Positions 60,998 through 64,000 of a stretch of 64,000 nucleotides of DNA are shown piece by piece. How positions within the stretch are numbered: the first letter of the stretch is position 1; every line of letters starts with the position of its first letter. The position numbers and the translations under genes are program-made. The stretch is from an uncultured Oscillospiraceae bacterium (GTDB lineage Bacteria; Bacillota; Clostridia; Oscillospirales; Acutalibacteraceae), in assembly GCA_910587835.1 (NCBI GenBank), contig CAJUNQ010000109.1:1-64000 (forward strand), in the 5' to 3' direction. The notes under the pieces were generated by a model, which saw nothing but the letters and a program-made list of their open reading frames with translations, did no database searches and was not told the DNA's origin.

Positions 60998-62755
60998 ATG
61001 GGCTGGAAGTGCGTTCCGCAGGTGATGGGGTTGGTACGCGGGGACGGTATGAGGCGTGACGGGAAAGGGCAGGCAAAGCACCGGGCAAACGTGGCCGCTA
61101 TCATTCACGAAGCGTTTGAGATCGCCGACCAGAATGACGGTCATCCGATTCCTATCCGGAAGTCGGCACCCGACACATATGACCGGAGCAGGACGCCGAA
61201 CAACAGGTACACTGGATACCAGACGGCGGACGATGTAGTTGCCGCCCTGGAGGAAGAGGCAACTGCTCAGACAGTTGAAGTCCAGACGAAAGATAAGAAG
61301 ACAGGGGAAACCGTAGTCCGTAAGCGCCCTTTGCGTTCTGATGCGGTTATCGGCGTGGCGGTCATCTTCAAACCGCCTTGTGCAATCGCCCGTACCTGGT
61401 CACGGGATCAGTATGACAAGTTCATCAATGATTCCCTGGATGTGATGGCAATGGTTCAGTGCGGAGGCGAGGTCGATAAGAAGACCGGAAAGCTGAAGCG
61501 CGGGCAGGAGCCATGCCGGCTGTTCCGGCGGGAGAATATCATCGCCGGTGCGGAGCACTGGGACGAGGGGTCTCTGTCCGAAGGTAAAGATGTATACACG
61601 GGACATTGGCACAAAATCTATAAGCCGGAGGACGAGAATGGGAAGTACAGGGGCAACCTGATTGACCCGTACTTTCTGTCCCGCCTGTCGGCGGTATATC
61701 CCGGTATGATGCGTGAGCGGGGATGGGACATAGAAGACTGTGACTGCACTGATTGGGAGAAGTTCAATGACGATAAGAACCCGGAGAACACGGGATATAA
61801 GGCGAAGCGCAAGTCGAAGATCCGCCAGGGCGGGAAGTCGGTAAACAAGTACATCGCCAGTGCAGAACGGGAGGCCGTGGTTGCCCAATACGATGAAGCG
61901 GGAGCTATGCTGGACAAGGCTGTCGCTCTTGGACAGGCATTGAAGGAGCAGGCTGAAGCTGATGCCGATGCTATCCGGGAGCAGGCCAGGTCTGACGCTG
62001 ATAAGATGAAAAAGAATCAGGAAGTTGCGCAGCAGGAGCTGGAAAGTATTCAGATGAAGGGTGATCTGCTCAAGGGCGGGCTCACGCTCCTTGAGAACGT
62101 AAGATCGAATATGCAGAAGGAACTTGATGCTAAGGAATCCGCCCTCGATGTTGTCGAATCAAAAGCTGAGACTGCCAAGGCCGATGTAGAAGCGGCGAGG
62201 GCGGAGAAGGCACGGCTGGAGCAGGAGGCCGCCGTGATCCGGCAGCAGTTGGATGCGGACAAAGCCGCCAGGGATAAGCTCAGGCAGGAGGCAGAAGCCG
62301 CTAAAATCGACCGCGACACCGCCAAGGCGCAGGCTAAAACGGCCTGTGACGACCGCGATGCGGCCCGGGAAGAGGCCAATGAACTGCACCGGACCGCGGT
62401 AGCGCGGGCGGAACAAGAGGCCATGGCGATGCGCGACAAGATTGAAGCCGACACCCGCGAAGCTTGGAGGGACTGGCTGGAGCGGAAGGAGCAATACGCT
62501 GAGAATACCGCAGCCAAGATCATAGCTGATGCCAAGGCCAAGGCGGCGGAGTTTATTTCGGCGGCAACTGGCGAGTACGCATTTTTGCTCAAATGGCTGG
62601 CGAACCAAAAGTACCAGTCTGGCGTGACATTCCTGGCGAGGGCACGGGAGGCTTATCGGAAGGAGATCCGGGAACAGCGCGTATCTGAGATGCCTGCTGG
62701 GGTCCGAGGTGCCGGTAAGGGACAGCCGGGGCAGGACGGCCCTGAGAAGGGATAA
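60998..62755 (+). CDS. mob: MobV-like relaxase (plasmid mobilisation/recombination protein)
   Basis: Nicks oriT and pilots the DNA strand during mobilisation. 585 residues: an N-terminal HUH-type relaxase-like part (about 1-290) with RSDAVIGVAVIF and the histidine motif AEHWDEG ... TGHWHKIYKPE (His near 186 and 203-205), which matches the HLDE...PHxH pattern of Mob_Pre relaxases. A 250-residue Ala/Glu coiled coil follows, then a basic end. Divergent from textbook MobV, so family assignment is by motif order. GCGAGGTAGGA precedes the ATG. No coupling protein or type IV genes are in the window, which fits a mobilisable element. Confidence 0.8.
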   Translation: MGWKCVPQVMGLVRGDGMRRDGKGQAKHRANVAAIIHEAFEIADQNDGHPIPIRKSAPDTYDRSRTPNNRYTGYQTADDVVAALEEEATAQTVEVQTKDKKTGETVVRKRPLRSDAVIGVAVIFKPPCAIARTWSRDQYDKFINDSLDVMAMVQCGGEVDKKTGKLKRGQEPCRLFRRENIIAGAEHWDEGSLSEGKDVYTGHWHKIYKPEDENGKYRGNLIDPYFLSRLSAVYPGMMRERGWDIEDCDCTDWEKFNDDKNPENTGYKAKRKSKIRQGGKSVNKYIASAEREAVVAQYDEAGAMLDKAVALGQALKEQAEADADAIREQARSDADKMKKNQEVAQQELESIQMKGDLLKGGLTLLENVRSNMQKELDAKESALDVVESKAETAKADVEAARAEKARLEQEAAVIRQQLDADKAARDKLRQEAEAAKIDRDTAKAQAKTACDDRDAAREEANELHRTAVARAEQEAMAMRDKIEADTREAWRDWLERKEQYAENTAAKIIADAKAKAAEFISAATGEYAFLLKWLANQKYQSGVTFLARAREAYRKEIREQRVSEMPAGVRGAGKGQPGQDGPEKG

Positions 62756-62814
62756 CGGCATGGCTATACGTCTATACGCCAATATGTTTTTGCGTAAATA
62801 TTTCCGGAAGTGTC

Positions 62815-62843
62815 TTGATAAATCAGCGGAAGTGCGCTATAAT
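62815..62843 (+). promoter_or_regulatory. Recombinase promoter
   Basis: TTGATA, 17-bp spacer, TATAAT, 33 bp before the recombinase ATG. Confidence 0.8.
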
Positions 62844-62875
62844 CATAGGCAACACGAAAGAAAGAAGGTGAGCCT

Positions 62876-64000
62876 ATGCCGCGAGCCAAGGCCGCACCCA
62901 AGAAGCTGCGCTGCTATATTTACACCCGCGTGTCCACCCAGATGCAGGTGGACGGCTATTCCCTGGACGCCCAGCGCGAGCGGCTGCTGCGGGAGGCCAA
63001 GCACCGGGAAATGACCGTGGCCGCAGAGTTCAGCGATGAGGGCAAGTCCGGTAAGAATACCAAAGGCCGCCCTGAATTCACGGAGATGATGCGGCGTATT
63101 GAGAAGGGCAATCCGGACGAGGTGGATTATGTATTGGTATTCAAGCTGTCCCGATTTGGACGGAACGCCGCTGATGTGCTGAATAGTCTCCAACTTATGC
63201 AAGACTATGGAGTGAACCTGCTTTGTGTAGAAGACGGTATTGATTCCGCATCAGCAGCGGGCAAAGTGCTGTTCCCCGTTCTGGCAGGGGTGGCGGAACT
63301 GGAGCGTGAGAACATTAACGCCCAGACCATGGCAGGGCGCTGGCAGAAGGCCCGCGAAGGCAAGTGGAACGGTGGTCAGGCTCCATATGGCTACCAGATC
63401 GGCACTAAATCCGATGGTATGGACGGAGTGCTGGTCATCAACGAGGACGAGGCCCCGCTGATCCGCCTGATCTTCGAAAAGTACGTCAGTACCGCCATGG
63501 GGGTCAATTCCGTGGCGAAATGGCTCAATGAGAACGGCTACCGCAAACGGACCCGGCAAAACGGCTCGTCCACCCGGATTACCGCGAAGTTCGTCACTGA
63601 TGCGCTGGATAATTACGTATATATCGGTCAGATCGCCTACGGGCGGCGCAAGACCGAGAAGATCAACGGTACCCGCAATGAGTACCATGTACTTAAGCAG
63701 GACAGCTTCGAGGTTTATCCGGGAAAGCACGAGCCGATTATTGATGAAGATACCTGGCGCAAGGCCAGGGCGAAGCGGGCGTTGAACGATTTCAAGCGCG
63801 AGAAGACGCACAGCCTGGGACATGTCCATCTTTTGTCCGGTCTGGTGCGGTGCCCGGTATGCGGCGGGCCCATGTACGGCACGCCGTGCCGAAAGAAGAA
63901 GAAGGACGGCTCCGGGGAGCGTTACACGGACATATGGTATTACACCTGCCATAACAACAGGGTCCAGGGCAAGACCAAATGTTCCTACAGCAAGCATATC
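62876..64000 (+). CDS. Large serine recombinase (partial, cut by window end)
   Basis: Catalyses site-specific integration and excision of the element. The first 375 residues are visible and the frame is still open at 64000. The resolvase domain has the catalytic serine in YTRVSTQMQVDGYSLDAQ, with FSDEGKSGKNTKGRPEF and VFKLSRFGRNAADVL. A Recombinase domain follows (APYGYQIG) and then the zinc-ribbon start (LLSGLVRCPVCGGPMYG). The expected full length is 500-550 residues. AAGAAGGTGAG precedes the ATG. Confidence 0.96.
   Translation, partial: MPRAKAAPKKLRCYIYTRVSTQMQVDGYSLDAQRERLLREAKHREMTVAAEFSDEGKSGKNTKGRPEFTEMMRRIEKGNPDEVDYVLVFKLSRFGRNAADVLNSLQLMQDYGVNLLCVEDGIDSASAAGKVLFPVLAGVAELERENINAQTMAGRWQKAREGKWNGGQAPYGYQIGTKSDGMDGVLVINEDEAPLIRLIFEKYVSTAMGVNSVAKWLNENGYRKRTRQNGSSTRITAKFVTDALDNYVYIGQIAYGRRKTEKINGTRNEYHVLKQDSFEVYPGKHEPIIDEDTWRKARAKRALNDFKREKTHSLGHVHLLSGLVRCPVCGGPMYGTPCRKKKKDGSGERYTDIWYYTCHNNRVQGKTKCSYSKHI

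Overview
The window looks like the chromosome of a motile, GC-rich Firmicute of class Clostridia, possibly a gut Oscillospiraceae-type organism. The reasons are the Clostridia/Bacillus-style fla/che gene order (flgB to sigD followed by flgF/flgG, cheC, cheD, cheV), a FliY-type switch protein, the FliW/CsrA pair, a MurT/GatD pair, many GTG and TTG starts, and strong GC bias in third codon positions. The family assignment is inference. No rRNA or tRNA gene was seen.

1-16.1 kb holds the late flagellar genes and some accessory genes. flgL, a YviE-like protein, fliW and csrA (237-2772) form one operon ending in a clear terminator. A ParA-type ATPase and a ComFB-domain protein lie on the minus strand (4940-3328), divergent from the filament-cap operon fliD, fliS and a FlgN/FliT-like chaperone (5161-8792). 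Next come a secreted C39-type peptidase, an FtsE-like ABC protein lacking its key ATPase residues, a methyl-accepting chemotaxis protein behind two consensus promoters, a large FtsA-like protein and a small lipoprotein.

16.28-43.95 kb is one long fla/che operon. It runs flgB-flgC-fliE-fliF-fliG-fliH-fliI-fliJ-fliK-flgD-(TIGR02530)-flgE-flbD-motA-motB-fliM-fliY-cheY-fliO-fliP-fliQ-fliR-flhB-flhA-sigD-flgF-flgG-cheC-cheD-cheV, then an EAL/HDOD-like protein. It starts at a sigma-A type promoter (16281-16309) and ends at a terminator (43931-43956). It encodes the basal body, export gate, switch, hook, stator, sigma factor and adaptation proteins. cheA, cheW, cheB, cheR, flhF and fliC are not in the window.

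44-52.3 kb is housekeeping: a glycogen debranching enzyme, an MBL-fold hydrolase, a sugar-phosphate isomerase-like protein, murT-gatD (with the expected amidotransferase triad residues missing) and rlmD/rumA. Three arrays of one 50-95 bp repeat family sit at 1-216, 2809-3080 and 47060-47386.

52.28 kb to the window end is an integrated mobile element lodged in the 3' end of rlmD. It supplies a replacement C-terminal tail for RlmD and carries an iteron-bearing replication region, a HUH endonuclease-SF3 helicase Rep and a small ParA/RHH partition pair. It also carries a three-gene cassette (HTH-fused C5 methyltransferase, LAGLIDADG-like protein, PD-(D/E)XK-like protein) that looks like an unusual restriction or defence system, then a coiled-coil protein, a hairpin cluster (candidate oriT), a MobV-like relaxase and a large serine recombinase cut by the window end. 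The cassette is visibly richer in A/T-ending codons than its neighbours, suggesting separate acquisition.
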